Part shown: positions 29,061 through 40,610 of the stretch, in pieces
Position numbering within the stretch: position 1 is the first letter of the stretch
Layout: the number at the start of each line of letters is the position of its first letter
Translations under genes and position numbers: made by a program
NCBI GenBank assembly: GCA_003427395.1
Contig: BFEA01000016.1
Span: 483,853 to 532,308 of the forward strand
Length of the DNA stretch: 48,456 nt
Origin: Chara braunii
Taxonomy: Eukaryota > Streptophyta > Charophyceae > Charales > Characeae
Direction: 5' to 3'
The notes under the pieces: generated by a model
The model's database searches: none
What the model was told of the DNA's origin: nothing
The model's input: the letters and a program-made list of their open reading frames with translations, nothing else

Positions 29061-31702
29061 TGGTGATCCATTCTATATAGGGGAGATTATGCCAGGATCC
29101 ACCCTTGCTTTGGGCCCTGCTTAAAGGTAGATTCAGACTTAGTCAGTTAGAGGGATCTTGAGTGAGAATGTGTTATGGAGTTGTATTATCCATACACTTA
29201 TGATTTCAACATGGGGTTGGCCTGCCTTGTGTTACATGTCATCTTGACCATTTGCTTCAGGATTTGGACGAGTGTCAGCTTGATCGTACAAGGATCATCT
29301 TCTGTTATCACTGATAACAGGTCGGTTGCCGATTCGTCGGTCTACGACTCAATTCCAACTCACTCTCCATACCCAACCTAAAAGGCTTTAGCCCTGATGA
29401 CTTTATTGTTTGTTAAGGATTTCACCCGGACTTTTATTGAATGACCATTTGACAAAGGTACTAAGTTTTTAATTATGGTTGGTTGGACAGGGGGTTGGGG
29501 CTTGCATGGCTAAAACAAGGGGTATGAGTGCGGAGATTGGTTGGGGTTGACCCCGTGTAGTGCGTGTTTTATCGTTCGATTCTTGATGTGATTGCAGGTA
29601 TGTCATGTGGCTCGGATTTTGGATTTGGATTGCCCGCGATCCCATATATATACATATGGTTGTGAGGAGTCCCACTGTGCCTGTGAGAAGTGATCGTCTC
29701 AACTCTATCTCTGTTACGCGTGTATGCTTGGGTGTACCTATGGTGGGTGTTCGCGAGGCTTGAAGAGCCCCGTGTTAAAAACCTGCTTAGAGGTTAAGAC
29801 TGAGAGGCATAGGGAAAACCTTTCCTTTTGCTTGTTTGCTTCTTGGGGGGTTTCTTAGTCGGACGTTCAAGGTCCTTGTCCAAGACATCTCAAGCCCTAG
29901 ACTCTGTAGGGGAGGAACTTCCCCTTGTACAGAGCCTATCTACATTGGCCGGCGAGACACCCAACCCTGAAGGCGAAAATGTCGCGAGGGCCGAACGGCG
30001 TGTCCCTCAGCTGTTCAAAATCGTGAGGGGTGACCCCTCACGATATATTCCTTCAGCCACTCAATATCGCGAGGCCGGAGCCGCGATTACCACGTATGAC
30101 CGACATCGTATGGTTGGTGTGTGATTGGCCTGCAGCCGCGCGACTTTATACTAGAATCGCGCGTGCGACGCTCCCCGCCCTAGCGTCTAAAGGTTATGGG
30201 ATCAAAAGGGGCGCACACATTGCACGAACGCTTGGGATTATTATAGGCCGCGGGCACCACCCGAAAAGGGGAGGGTACCCCAAGATCATGAATTTCCATT
30301 GGAGTAAGGGAACCTCCGGCCTATTCTCTATCTTTTGCTTTTTAGAGATTTTCGTGGTTGGACGTTGTAGTCCGTGACAACCGTCAAAGTCAAACCCCTT
30401 GACTTCCGCCCAGGCCTGGAGTAGGACTTACCCAGGGCCGCAAGAAACGACTGTCACCACAGGTACGGACCTGTGTATCACCCACTCTGCACAGAGTGCA
30501 GAAGAGGGTGTATGGTCTTCAACCACGCATGACGCTTGTCCAGCGTCGAGAGATTAACCCTCAAGGCGCGTGTCAGCCGACACTTGAGTGTCGAAGGCGA
30601 CCCTCGAGATTAAGGAGGACCGCACGAGTATGGGTACTACATATCACGCCATCACTGCGACCGCTTGCGTACATTTGCAATGCTAGTCGATATGAGTAGG
30701 CCCTGCGTCCGCGAGGTTTTATACTAAGTCCCGCGCGGGACGCCCAGCCGGATTCCGCATCGGAAAGTTATGGGTTGGCTACTGAGGGACTAGGAGCGTT
30801 GTCGCGTTGTTTGTGTTGTGTCGTTTCGCGTGTATGTGTGTGTGTTCCATTTTTTTTTGTGTTCGTAAAGTGGTGTGCGCGTGGTGTGTGAGATGCGTCC
30901 TAGTCGACCGACGACGGGTTGCACTTGGGACTTCAGCCCCCCAAGATGTCAGTTCGTGTGCGGGTCCGATAGGCGTGCTACCGCTCGTACTCCCTATTCT
31001 ACAACGAACGAGAAACGCCCTCGGCTGGTCCACCTCTGCGATTGCAACTGATTAGCTTTCGTACTGTGGACTGGTAGCTCGACTAGGATACGCCAACCGA
31101 AGGGAGGTGACAACTCCCGTAAGGTGGAGGTAAGATGTGCCTCGCGTAGGCTCTATCCTGTCGTAGGGGCTCACGAGAGGTATGGCTGGTGCACTCGGCC
31201 GGAGCGGCCTAAGGAAGCTCCTTTTGTGTGTTCGTAACGAGGTTGGTCCAACTCCTGCGTGACGCGGCCGAGAGGGTCCCGCGCTGCCATGTGCGGTGCT
31301 GGACCGATGCGCTCGACAGGTGGCACCGTTTCCGGGGATAACGGAAGCCTACCGTTGTCCCTGGTGGAACGACATCCGGGTATGAGAGTGAGAAAAAACT
31401 AGGCATGATTGAGTTGATGATGAGTGGGCGGAACAAGATCTTGTGCGATTGTGCGTGTGTGGGGCCTAAACACTAACGGATCTAGAATGATTGTGTGATC
31501 GAAAAACTGTGTAGAGGGCCGTAGGACAGATGCTGACTCTATTAAAGTAAGCTTGGGCAACGGAGGTAGGGTCTGTTGAGGTCTAGAGGATGTGGGAAAA
31601 GAAGTAGGGGGGTTTGATAGAAGTATGATATGTCAGGCGACTGAATGAGGTGTTCAACGTTTCCTCTTAACAGGAAGGGTGAGTGAGAGACAGCCAACCA
31701 AA
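29061..31702. other. Noncoding region upstream of the second Gypsy gag, with palindromes
   Basis: No coding sequence recognised in 2.6 kb. It contains a perfect 25-bp palindrome (30020-30044), a group of short GC-rich inverted repeats (30440-30620), and two related segments sharing 'ttatact-a' and then 'gttatggg' (about 30135-30205 and 30710-30775). A 3' splice-site-like 'ttcctcttaacag' ends at 31673, just before the gag ATG at 31703. By position it is the leader of the second Gypsy element. No primer-binding site like that at 12985 was found. Confidence 0.5.
30020..30044. repeat. Perfect 25-bp palindrome
   Basis: Two 12-base arms (ATCGTGAGGGGT and ACCCCTCACGAT) flank a single central G with no mismatch. 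It could be a protein-binding operator or the tip of a hairpin. The surrounding sequence has further short inverted repeats containing TCGCG. Confidence 0.9.
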
Positions 31703-33448
31703 ATGTCAGAAGGTGGGGGCGCTGTCCCAAGGAAGACCCTGACGCTCGACGACCTCATCGAGGCCCTGGACAAGTGTGAGAGGGTGCCGAGCAATATACC
31801 AAAGGTTAATACCTTCCACTTCAAGAGGGAACAGGTGCCCGATTGGCTGGATTTGACCGAGCAGGCGCTGGTGGGGCTGTCAGATGAGGTCAAGTTCCAG
31901 CGGATCTTAAAGTACGTCCTTCACAGCCACCATCGGGAAGTAAGCAAGGTTGTGGATGCCGCCAATGGCAGTTGGGCGAGGTTTAGGGACCTGATGCTAA
32001 GGAAGTACAGGTTGGGGGATGACTTGTTGACCATGGCGGACTTGGAGGCCATGAACAAAGATGACTTCTCCACGATCGGGGCGTTCGTGCACGAGTTCAA
32101 GAAGAAAGCGAGGAAGGTGTACGGGATCTCTGAAGAGACGCAGTGTGCCATATTTTTGGGTTTACTTACTGGCACGGAGGCCGCACAATTGATGAGTCAC
32201 GGAGGAGGAAGTGGGAAGCTCACCTGGGCCATTATTGACAAAGGAGTGGAAGAGGGGAGTCTAGACCACGTGGAGCAGCACCAGATGCGACTGCAGAGGC
32301 GCAAGAGAGAGGAAAGGGATGCCACCGCATCTGGGACTCCAGGGGTAAAGAGAATCGTCACGGATGTGCTGGCGGCGTTGGGGTATGATAATGAGGCAGA
32401 AGTGCAGAAGAGAGGGGTGACTGTGGCCCAAGGTCGGGCATCAGGGGCAGTGGATGAGGAGGTTGGACTCGAGGACTACGGCGGAGAAGAGACAGACTCC
32501 CAGATCCTGACCAAAGCCCAGACGAAGCAGCGCAATTTGCTAATGGGGGGTCAAGGATCAGGAAAGGGGCAAGCCCCGCAAGCAATTGCCGCACCACCAC
32601 CTGCCGCCACGACGGCGCCAGCACCAGCCGGGCCATCGCCTATGGGGCCGCCGCCAACTTGTGGGCACTGGATGCCGCATTGTCAGCTCACGCCCTGGCC
32701 CAGTTGTAACCACTGTACCTCGTGTGGAGGGAGTCAAGCCCACACTAGACAGATGGTCCCCTATTCGGGCCCGTCGGCAAATATGGGCCCTCCAAGCTAC
32801 CCTGCGACCTAAGGTCAGTTTGTGGCTCAACCGCCGCCCTCCCAACAAGCCTCGCAGGCTAGTGTGGCCGGTGGAGGAAACCAGGGGCAAGGTGGGCAAG
32901 GCAATGGAGGCCGAGGCCAAGGGGGTCAAGGAGGCGCTGACCATATGGGAGGCCCTGCTTTGATTGGCGGAGTGCCACATGTTGGCATTGTAGCACTGTC
33001 ACGGTAGGCCACACCATACGGTTCTGCCAACAGCGGCGGGATGATGAACTATCAGGGCTAATCTCCTCATGTATGGACGAAGATATATTCTAGAAATGGG
33101 GAAAGCATATTGACCCAAGATCCCGGGAAGGATCAGGCAAGAGGCCCTCAGGCGAGCGGCGGCAGGGCCACCGGCAGCCCCAACAATGTTCAGAGTGTGG
33201 CAAGAAAGGGAGGATCCGGGTGTGAGGGTCGATGAGATCGTGGACGAGAGCGAGGAGGTGACTCAACGATTAAAGGCGGGGACTATAAAGGAGGAACCCA
33301 TAGTCGTTGAGTCGGACGATGAGGGGTTGGAAGTGGTGAGAAAGTCAGCCTCGACCATTTTGGAAAGGATGGAGGATTTGCTTGCGAAGGTAGGTAGATA
33401 CCAGGAAAGGCTGAGGGCGATGTGTGCTGAGGCCCAGGAATGGTAAGC
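31703..33448 (+). pseudogene. gag: Gag of the second Ty3/Gypsy element (broken)
   Basis: ATG 31703 opens a frame whose first 250 residues resemble a Gag capsid: FKREQVPDWLDL, FQRILKYVL, ARFRDLMLRKY, FVHEFKKKARKVYG. A Gly/Gln/Pro-rich part follows, with a TAA at 32810-32812 in the same phase as the continuation to 33007. Another frame then shows a zinc-knuckle-like CWHC ... GH ... C (about 32971-33020), with two residues too many between the second Cys and His. A further TAG lies at 33090. The last frame (33186-33448) is acidic with a coiled segment (ILERMEDLLAKVGRYQERL). It is unlike the Gag at 15253 in sequence, so it belongs to a different Gypsy lineage. Confidence 0.7.
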
Positions 33449-33589
33449 GAGCCTCCCGGAGGTGATGCTCTATGACTCCGGCCCGAAACCTTCATCAGGG
33501 CCACAGGGGTATCCGGGCGTGGCGACGGTCGGGTCGCATCCTAGGCTACCACTGGCCAGGGGCCCAGTCAGGCACCAGGCCGATCGCCT

Positions 33590-34765
33590 CCTCGAAGGGA
33601 ATTTGAACCTGAACGTAGGAAGGAATTGATGGAGGTTCAGGAAGAGGAAGAAGAGGGTGATGATGAAGAGGACGAGAGGCTCCGGCAGGAAGAGGATCAG
33701 AGAGCAGAGCAAAGAGTCAAAAAGAGAGGGGTCTAGGAGGAGGTTGAGCCGAGCCTCCGTGACAGCGTGCCGAAGAGGAAGAAGTACGAGGTCCGGATGG
33801 AGGAGGGTTGTGATGTGGAGCGGATGGTGGACAAACTTTTGAAAGGTTATAATGACCTCATGAATTTGAAGGATATTCTAACATCTGCTCCAAAGCTGCG
33901 CGATAGTCTGAAGGGTCGCCTTTCGCGGAGATTAGTGCCCAACGTCCATCTGAGTACAATCCTGCCTAGAGAAATAGAGTGGACAGAGACAGGCACAAGG
34001 ATGGACTGGAAGTGTGTGGCGTGCGGGTTGGTGGACCTGAAGGTGAGGGATCAACCAAGCATTGTGATGGTGGACACGGGCGCCGAAATAAATATTATCC
34101 GGGAGCGAGACGCGACTATGCTGGGGTTGGAGGTTGACCACTCGGACCATGGGGTGTTGCATGGTGCCAATTGTAAGGCTATCTTCTGCGGTACTGCGTC
34201 CAATGTGATGGTGGAAATCGGGAGGGTAAGGGCGCGAGCTTGCTTCTTTGTTATGCCCGACGTCGACCACCCCATTCTCTTGGGGAGGTCGTTCCTCTGC
34301 AGGACGGAGACTCTAGTCTTCAACAGGCATGATGAAACAATGATCTTGGCCCTGTCTGATCCGGCCTGTGGAAACTATGAGATCATCAAGTGCTGGAACA
34401 CGGGACCGAGAAGTGGGAGGACTAGGCCAAGCCTCGGCTTCTTTACCTTCGAGGAGTCTGAGTATGCACGACGAAAGCTCCGGGAGGGACTAGAGGAGGA
34501 AGGAACGACCGAGGTATTATCGCTGAGCCTTACTGATGTGAACAAGGCCATGGAGGTGGTGGCGGCGCACGATATGGCGGACCCCGAGGCAATAAAGGCG
34601 TTAAGGGAGAAGGTCTTGGAAAGTCCTCAGGTGGGAGAGGTGGAGTTGATATATCGGCTTCCAGGAGGGAGGGGAGGCCCTGCAATGGCCCAGGCCCGAA
34701 CGACAAGTCGGTCTTTTTTAGGGGAGGGCTTAAGCAGGGCTCCCAAAGGCGGTACAAGACCATAG
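33590..34765 (+). pseudogene. Linker and aspartic protease of the second Gypsy element
   Basis: An acidic linker (about 33600-33750, Glu/Asp-rich, TAG at about 33735) leads into an open frame that contains the retropepsin signature VDTGAEINII, with the catalytic Asp at 34073-34075, and LLGRSFL at about 34277-34297. Before it lies a CVACG string (about 34015-34029) that could be a metal-binding pair. The frame ends at 34763-34765, out of phase with the RT, and the change of frame probably happened near 34690-34745. The protease would mature the polyprotein. Confidence 0.8.
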
Positions 34766-37602
34766 ATAAGAAGTGTCGCTCAGTCCCTGTGCTTGCCACA
34801 GAGGACGAGGAAGCCTATTATGAGTGGGAGCGAGGACTGATAAGACGTATGCGGGAGCGTGCGCAAGCCAGGGCATGTCGTATTAACGATGAGAATGAAG
34901 GGGAGCTGATAGTTGGGGAGCCCGACTTCCTTTCACCCCAAGAGAAGGCTTTGATGGTGGAGACAATGAAGAAGAGACATCGCGCGTATGCGTTTAATGA
35001 CAACGAGCGTGGGAGGTTGAATGTGGATAAGATCCCAATGATACGAATCCACACCGTCCCACACGAGCCATGAAATTTAAGGGGCGCGCGATATCCAAAC
35101 CCGGATGAGGAGAAGAAGGTGGTGGACTACCCGGACGGCAAGATGCGGACGCATGTGGCCGACTACTCCAGTGGGTCGTACGCCTCCCCTTGGTTTTGTT
35201 TCATCAAGCCAAACGGGACGCTACGGTGGGTGCTGGACTTGCAGCGATTGAACGCGGTGACAGTGCGGGACGCGGGAGGGTTGCCGAATGCGGATGCCCT
35301 GTCAGAGTCATGTGCAGAAAGGCCTATAATTTCACTTATAGACCTTTATTCTGGGTATGACCAGTTTCCTGTATACCCGTCAGATAGGCCGGTGACGGCC
35401 ATGCATACGCCAAGGGGGCTGATCCATATGAATGTAGCCTCTCAAGGATAGACCAATGTAGTGGCAATGGTACAAAGGCACATGATTAGAGCCATGCAAA
35501 CGGTCAGTCCGCACATTACCCAACCTTATATTGACGACTTGGCGGTCAAGGGTCTAAAGGAGAAAGAGGAAGATGAAGTGATGCCTGGAGTGAGGCGCTT
35601 CGTTTGGAAGCATATGCAGGACATCGATAAGGGTCTGAGTTTATTGGAGGAACACAACCTGACGGCAAGCAGCCCCAAGTCGAAGCATTGTATGAGGGAG
35701 GCCACGATTTTAGGCTTTGTTTGTAATGAGAGTGAGCGAAGGCCTGATGTAAAGAAGACAGACAAGATCATTGAGTGGCCGGTTCCCTTCTGCTTGATAA
35801 CGGATGTGAGGAGTTTCCTTGGGACGTGTGGATTTTGGAGGAGTTTCGTGAGGGATTTTGCCACGAAGACGGAGCATTTAAGGAAGTTGGTGCGTCAGGA
35901 CCAAGAATGGGTCTGGGGCGAAGACCAGGAAAAGGCGGTAGGTAGGATGAAGGGAGAGTTTAGGGAAGGAGGTTTGGTGTTGGGAGCGCCAAACTATGAG
36001 GCCACGGATAAAAAACCATTCATTGTCGAGACGGACACTGGGCCAACTGCCTTGGGAGGGGTCCTGATTCAGGCAGATGCTGAGGGGAAGGAGAGACTGC
36101 TAAGGTTTGAAAGTCGCATCCTCAATACAATTGAAAGAAACTACTTGCAGTTTAAGAAGGAGACACTGGCGGTACTCCACTGCCTGAGGACCTTTTGGAA
36201 CTATGTTTTCGGCAGGAGGCTCATTTTGAGGGTGGACCCTACCGCGCTCGCATGTCCGAAGAATTATACTCCATCTGATCCGACCGTCCCAAGATGGCTG
36301 ACCTACATTTGGATGTTTAATTTCGAGTTGGAAAGGATTCCAGGAAACAAGAACAGGGCAGATGGGTTAAGCCGTGTTAACTGGGATAAGCCAGGGCAAG
36401 AATCGGTAGAAGACACCCCACCAGTTGATGGGTTCTTAGACCAGGAGGAAGACGTCCGCCTCCATATAAATGAATGGTCCTTGCGAGTGCCTAGCTGCGC
36501 CAGTCACCCCATATGGCTAACGCCCAAGGGGTACGAGCAAAAGAAGGAATCGGTCCTCAAGCCTTTTCAGGAGGAGGATCCGTGGGGAGGTAAGAATGTC
36601 GGCTGGATGATGAAGTTGGCATTGGCAGGTACACATAGTCTGGTGGAGGAAGTGAGGACAATAGAGGAAGGCCCAACTCAGGTAGAGGAGCATGAACAGT
36701 TAATGGGAGGGATGTATCTGCTCACTAATACGCTCCTGCAAGGAAGCTTTGACCGGAGGGGCTCACTCGGCCCTATGGAAAGTAAAATCCTTGTTCATGA
36801 AAGTCAAGATGATGAGTTCGAGGAGGGAGAGATCAGGGAGGATTTTCGCGCGAAAGAATATGAAGGGATCTACTGGGAGTTGGGGCTACTCCTCTCCTGC
36901 GAGATGAGGGATAGAGATGCAAGTGCCAAGGCACAAAAGATGAGACACCTCTATGTGGTGAGGGATGGCCACCTGTTTATAAAATGGCAGGTCGGGAATC
37001 CTAAAAGGATTGTATGTGGGAGGAACCGGCAGATCGATATCATAACAGCCCTACACGATGGTATAGCAGGAGGGCACAGGGGGATAGGTGCCACGTGCGC
37101 GAAGATAAGCGAACTGTACCACTGGGATGGGATGCTGACTATGGTTATTAAATACTGCCAGTCCTGTGTACCTTGCCAAGAGAGGTCAGCGCAAAGGCCA
37201 GGAGAGCCCCTGCACCCAAGGTTGGAGACGGAAGTGGGTGCGGTCATACACCTGGACCTGTTGTTCATGCCGGCTGGGGAAAATGGGCGTAATTACATCT
37301 TCGATGCACGGGATAACCTCACTGGGTTTGTGGACGGTCGGGCTATCCGGACGAAGACTGGCCCAGTTCTGGCAAGCTGCATCGAAGAGTATTACCTGCG
37401 CTATCCCTTCGTCAAAGAGTTCGTGATGGACCGAGGGTCGGAGTTCACCTGCAATGAGGTGCGGACCTTGCTTGTAGGGTATGGCATAGTGGCTAACTAT
37501 AATACGGCCGCGCATCCTCAAGCGAACGCACCAGTAGAGAGGGGGCACAGTACCATCACAAACCTCTTGGATAAGTGGACGGAGCGCAAGCCTGGTCAGT
37601 GA
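34746..37602 (+). pseudogene. pol: Reverse transcriptase, RNase H and integrase of the second Gypsy element
   Basis: One phase runs through with two early stops (TGA 35071-35073, TAG 35449-35451), both where Trp would fit. RT motifs: ASPWFCFIKPNGTLRWVLDL, SLIDLYSGYDQFPV, and YIDD at 35527-35538. RNase H: VETDTGPTALGG, KKETLAVLHCL, RVDPTAL. A long acidic linker precedes an integrase with HHCC finger (His 37054 and 37075, Cys 37156-37176) and the triad Asp about 37255, Asp 37429, Glu 37537, which gives D-X35-E exactly. The 713-codon stretch from 35461 is uninterrupted, so decay is recent or mild. The frame ends with TGA at 37600. Confidence 0.9.
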
Positions 37603-38106
37603 CCCAAGTTCATGCGAGCGGCTTTCTTTGCAGAGAACATTACAGTAAAGAGGACTACCAAGTACGCGCCAGCCACGCTATGGTATGAAAGGCATGCCAC
37701 CTTTCCCTTAGAAAGTTTCATGAAGACGTGGAGGCGCCCGGACTTGGAAGTGAACTTGTCCTTTGAAGAAGTGCTCGATATTCGGGCGCAGCAAGTGGGA
37801 ACTGCTGAGGAAAGGTTGCGGGAGGCCGCTGGTTAGGTAGAGAGAAGCCGCATGGAAGACAAGATGAGATGGGACCAGATGACCCGCGTAAGAAAGGACC
37901 CGCTGAGAGTTGGAGATACAGTGTTGCTATATGACTCCTTGCTGGAGAAGCAATGGTCCAGGAAGCTCGATAAACGGTGGTTGGGACCTTATAGGATCGT
38001 GCGGTGTGGCGAGTTCGGGGCCTATCAGATCGAGGAGTTGGATGGAGCGGGGTGGCAGGACTGGGTATCAGGGACAAGACTGAAGAAGTTTGTGGCCAGA
38101 GAATAG
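37603..38106 (+). pseudogene. Integrase C-terminal part of the second Gypsy element
   Basis: It continues in phase after the TGA at 37600 and has one further stop (TAG 37834-37836). It contains YAPATLWYERHATFP (about 37660-37705), typical of the end of the integrase core, then RVGDTVLLYDSLLEKQWSRKL and GPYRIVRC, which match the GPF/Y-type C-terminal domain. It ends with TAG at 38104-38106. I see no chromodomain, in contrast to the element at 12.5-22 kb. Confidence 0.85.
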
Positions 38107-38312
38107 GTAAGGGACCATGAGCCCTTCTTAGGAATAGAGTCTTGCCCAGATATCACACATTTTGGCTGGATCAGATAGAGGGATGATTGGTATGGATGGG
38201 CGTAGAGTGTATGTGGGAGTCTCCTAGGCTAATGGGCTTAGTTGTTGACCCTGTTGTGTGCCTGTTTGCTGTCTCTCGCCTGTTGTGCAGATCTGACTTT
38301 TCGAAGGCAGTC
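38107..38312 (+). other. Spacer between pol and ORF3, with a splice-acceptor-like site
   Basis: About 200 bp without coding signature. It ends with a pyrimidine-rich string and 'tgttgtgcag' (CAG at 38288-38290), 22 bases before the ATG at 38313. A spliced subgenomic RNA would be one way to express the next ORF; no donor has been identified with confidence. Confidence 0.35.
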
Positions 38313-40610
38313 ATGCAGAGGGGCGGGAGGGACGCACGTTCACGGCAGGGGCCCCAGAGGGCGTATGGGAGAGGCGAGCAACACAGGCCGCCTGGGAGGG
38401 AGCCTACGCCCAAGTTCGACGACGACAATATAGAGCTTTTCCTGGACGTGTATCGGGACCATGCGGTACAGAGAGGATGGTCAGTGGCGGAGATGATTCA
38501 GCATTTGAGGGGGATAGGGCGGTTTGAGGAGCCTATCGCTCAGATATGCGAGGAGGCCCTGACCTGGCTAGACGTTGAGGCCGGGATGCAGAGGTTGAGA
38601 GCTTCACCCATGGGGAGTGATGGCACGCCCATTCGGCTAGATGAGGGGAACGCGGAGGAGTTCATTCCAGCATATGAGCACTATATGCTGAGCCAGGGGA
38701 TTGCGCAGGAGGGGTGGATGCAGACCCTACTCATCTGGACTAGGAGGGCAGAGAGGTCGGTGGCCAGGCAAATCCGAGATAGGGCACGAGATTGAGAGGA
38801 CTGCTAGGCTCAACTTAGACAAGCGTTTGGGCGGCGAGAGCATGAAAGGCCAGAGTCCAGGGTAGAGAGGCGGAGGCGAAGCAAGAGGCCAAGGGAACCA
38901 GTGCCGAGAGGGGCTGAGGTGGCTAGAGAGGGTAGGAGAGCCCCAACGAGGCGAGAGGACGAGCACATGGAGCCTGCGCCAGAGGAGGAGCCGTTCCCTG
39001 CTTGTGGTCTTAGGCCGGTGGAGTTTCGGCGGATCACGAGCGACGAGTTGCGCCCGCCTTCGCCGATGTTACCGGGGCAGGAGCAGATCGTGCCGGGGGA
39101 GACGCCATTCCGGAGTCTGGTGACTCACCTTGACGTATCTCGATGAGAAGCCTCACAATTGGGTGAGGGCTTAGCTGAGCCAGTGCGATATGTACCAATG
39201 GAGGAGCCGTTGGACCCCGAGGCGGAGGCAGACATACGGGGCCGAAGGGAGCCGCAGGGCCCGGAGGCGATAGCCGAGCAGTGGGGCCTGGCGCGACCTC
39301 AGGTTGAGGAGGTGATCGCGGTTGGAGACGACACCCCTTCATCTAGCCCAGCCCCAGAGCAGACGCAACAGCCCTGGCCAGAGGGGATTCCTGAGCCGGA
39401 CCGCGGGGAGATTCATGAATTTCCCCCAGAGGCCACCACTATACCTGAGCGGGGGGCAAAGATGGAGGAACAGAGAGTGGATGAGAGAGCAGGGATGAGT
39501 GTGACCACTCTTTTACCTTTGGCTATGCGTACGGCCGAGTGCCCAGCTATCGGAGGGCCTGCACCAGTGAAGCCGCCGCCAACGTTGCCAAGTACGAGTG
39601 GAGGGAAGGATGATGAAACGTTAGCTTCAAGGGGCCATGGATCGCGAGTGGGAGGAGCCTCGAAGGAAACCCGCGAAGAGAAGTCTGCTAGAGTACAAGT
39701 CCGCCTGACTGAGATACATGCGGGGCAGGCTGAGATGGAGGCGGCAGCGCCGACACCGCCAGTCGATCCCAAGACAAGCGAGCAGAGGATCGACAAATTG
39801 TGGGCCAGGTATGAAGGTCAGAGAGATGCAGCCCGCCAAAGATCGCAGGGGACGGGACAGGCGGACGAGAAGGTGGATGGGTTGAGGGAGGCGGGGGACT
39901 TGGGGTTCTGTGCCACTAGGATGGCGGTCGATCGTGTGGACAGGAGGATACGTGAGGTGGCAGTTACATCCTTCGATCGATATAGTCTACTCAGTGATGA
40001 GCTGACGGCCAGGAAACTGAAGGTGGAGCACCTGACTACTCGTCTCGCAGAAGAGAAGGCGAGGAGCCAGGCGAGAGAGATTGAGTGGAAGAGAAGGTTT
40101 GAGGAACTAGCAGCTATTGTGGATAGGCTTTTGGCGGCCGGGGTGGCCAGACAGACCGCGCGGGCAGGCGTTGATGGCCAGGACCGGGGGACGCAGGTTT
40201 CGCCTAGTCAGGAAACGGCGGCAGAGTCCCCTCGACAGAGGAGGCCGACGGAGAGAGTGTCACTGAACTTGGTCGAGGGAGAGGCAACACGGAGGATTGA
40301 GGGGGAGACTATTGGGGCTGGAACCTTTATTGAGATGGCTATGCAGCCTAGGGTGTCCCCATCATATGAGACCCGTGCCGAGAGGCTGATCCAGGGACCC
40401 CAGTACCCATCCACAGAGAAGAGTGGCGCACAGGAGTCGCTCATGGCTATGTCCACTGAGAGGAGAGGCTCGCGTTTGCATGAGCTGGCGGCTGCCATGG
40501 GGATAGGTACACCGCAGGAGAGGCCTCAAAGACCTGATACTTCAGAGTATGCCCCGAGGGTTGGGAGAGATGAGGTCGGCATGCCGTGCCTATTATGGAA
40601 GAACCGGTAA
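38313..40610 (+). pseudogene. Extra ORF (ORF3) downstream of integrase, duplicated Gag-like domain and coiled coil
   Basis: ATG 38313 starts a frame of 765 codons to TAA 40608-40610, with three internal stops (TGA 38793, TAG 38805, TGA 39144). Residues about 35-85 (FDDDNIELFLDVYRDHAVQRG ...) and about 108-155 (RLDEGNAEEFIPAYEHYMLSQG ...) look like two divergent copies of one helical module, both with an 'N-E-F-Y---Q-G' pattern that recalls Gag capsid N-termini. Arg-rich, then Pro/Glu-rich low-complexity parts follow, and a heptad-like coiled coil lies at about residues 555-605. There is no signal peptide or membrane segment, so it is not an envelope protein. Its function is unknown; a second Gag-like or accessory structural protein is a guess. 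Confidence 0.6.

Noticed and set aside
29393-29402. CTGATGA string near 29393 and another near 22547
   Set aside because: Both lack the GAAA box and the stems of a hammerhead.
39413-39839. Minus-strand frames opposite ORF3
   Set aside because: ORF3 on the plus strand has a consistent phase with only three stops over 2.3 kb; the minus frames are short fragments.
38313-40610. ORF3 as a retroviral envelope gene
   Set aside because: No signal peptide, transmembrane segment or glycoprotein-like Cys pattern; the composition is hydrophilic and low in complexity.
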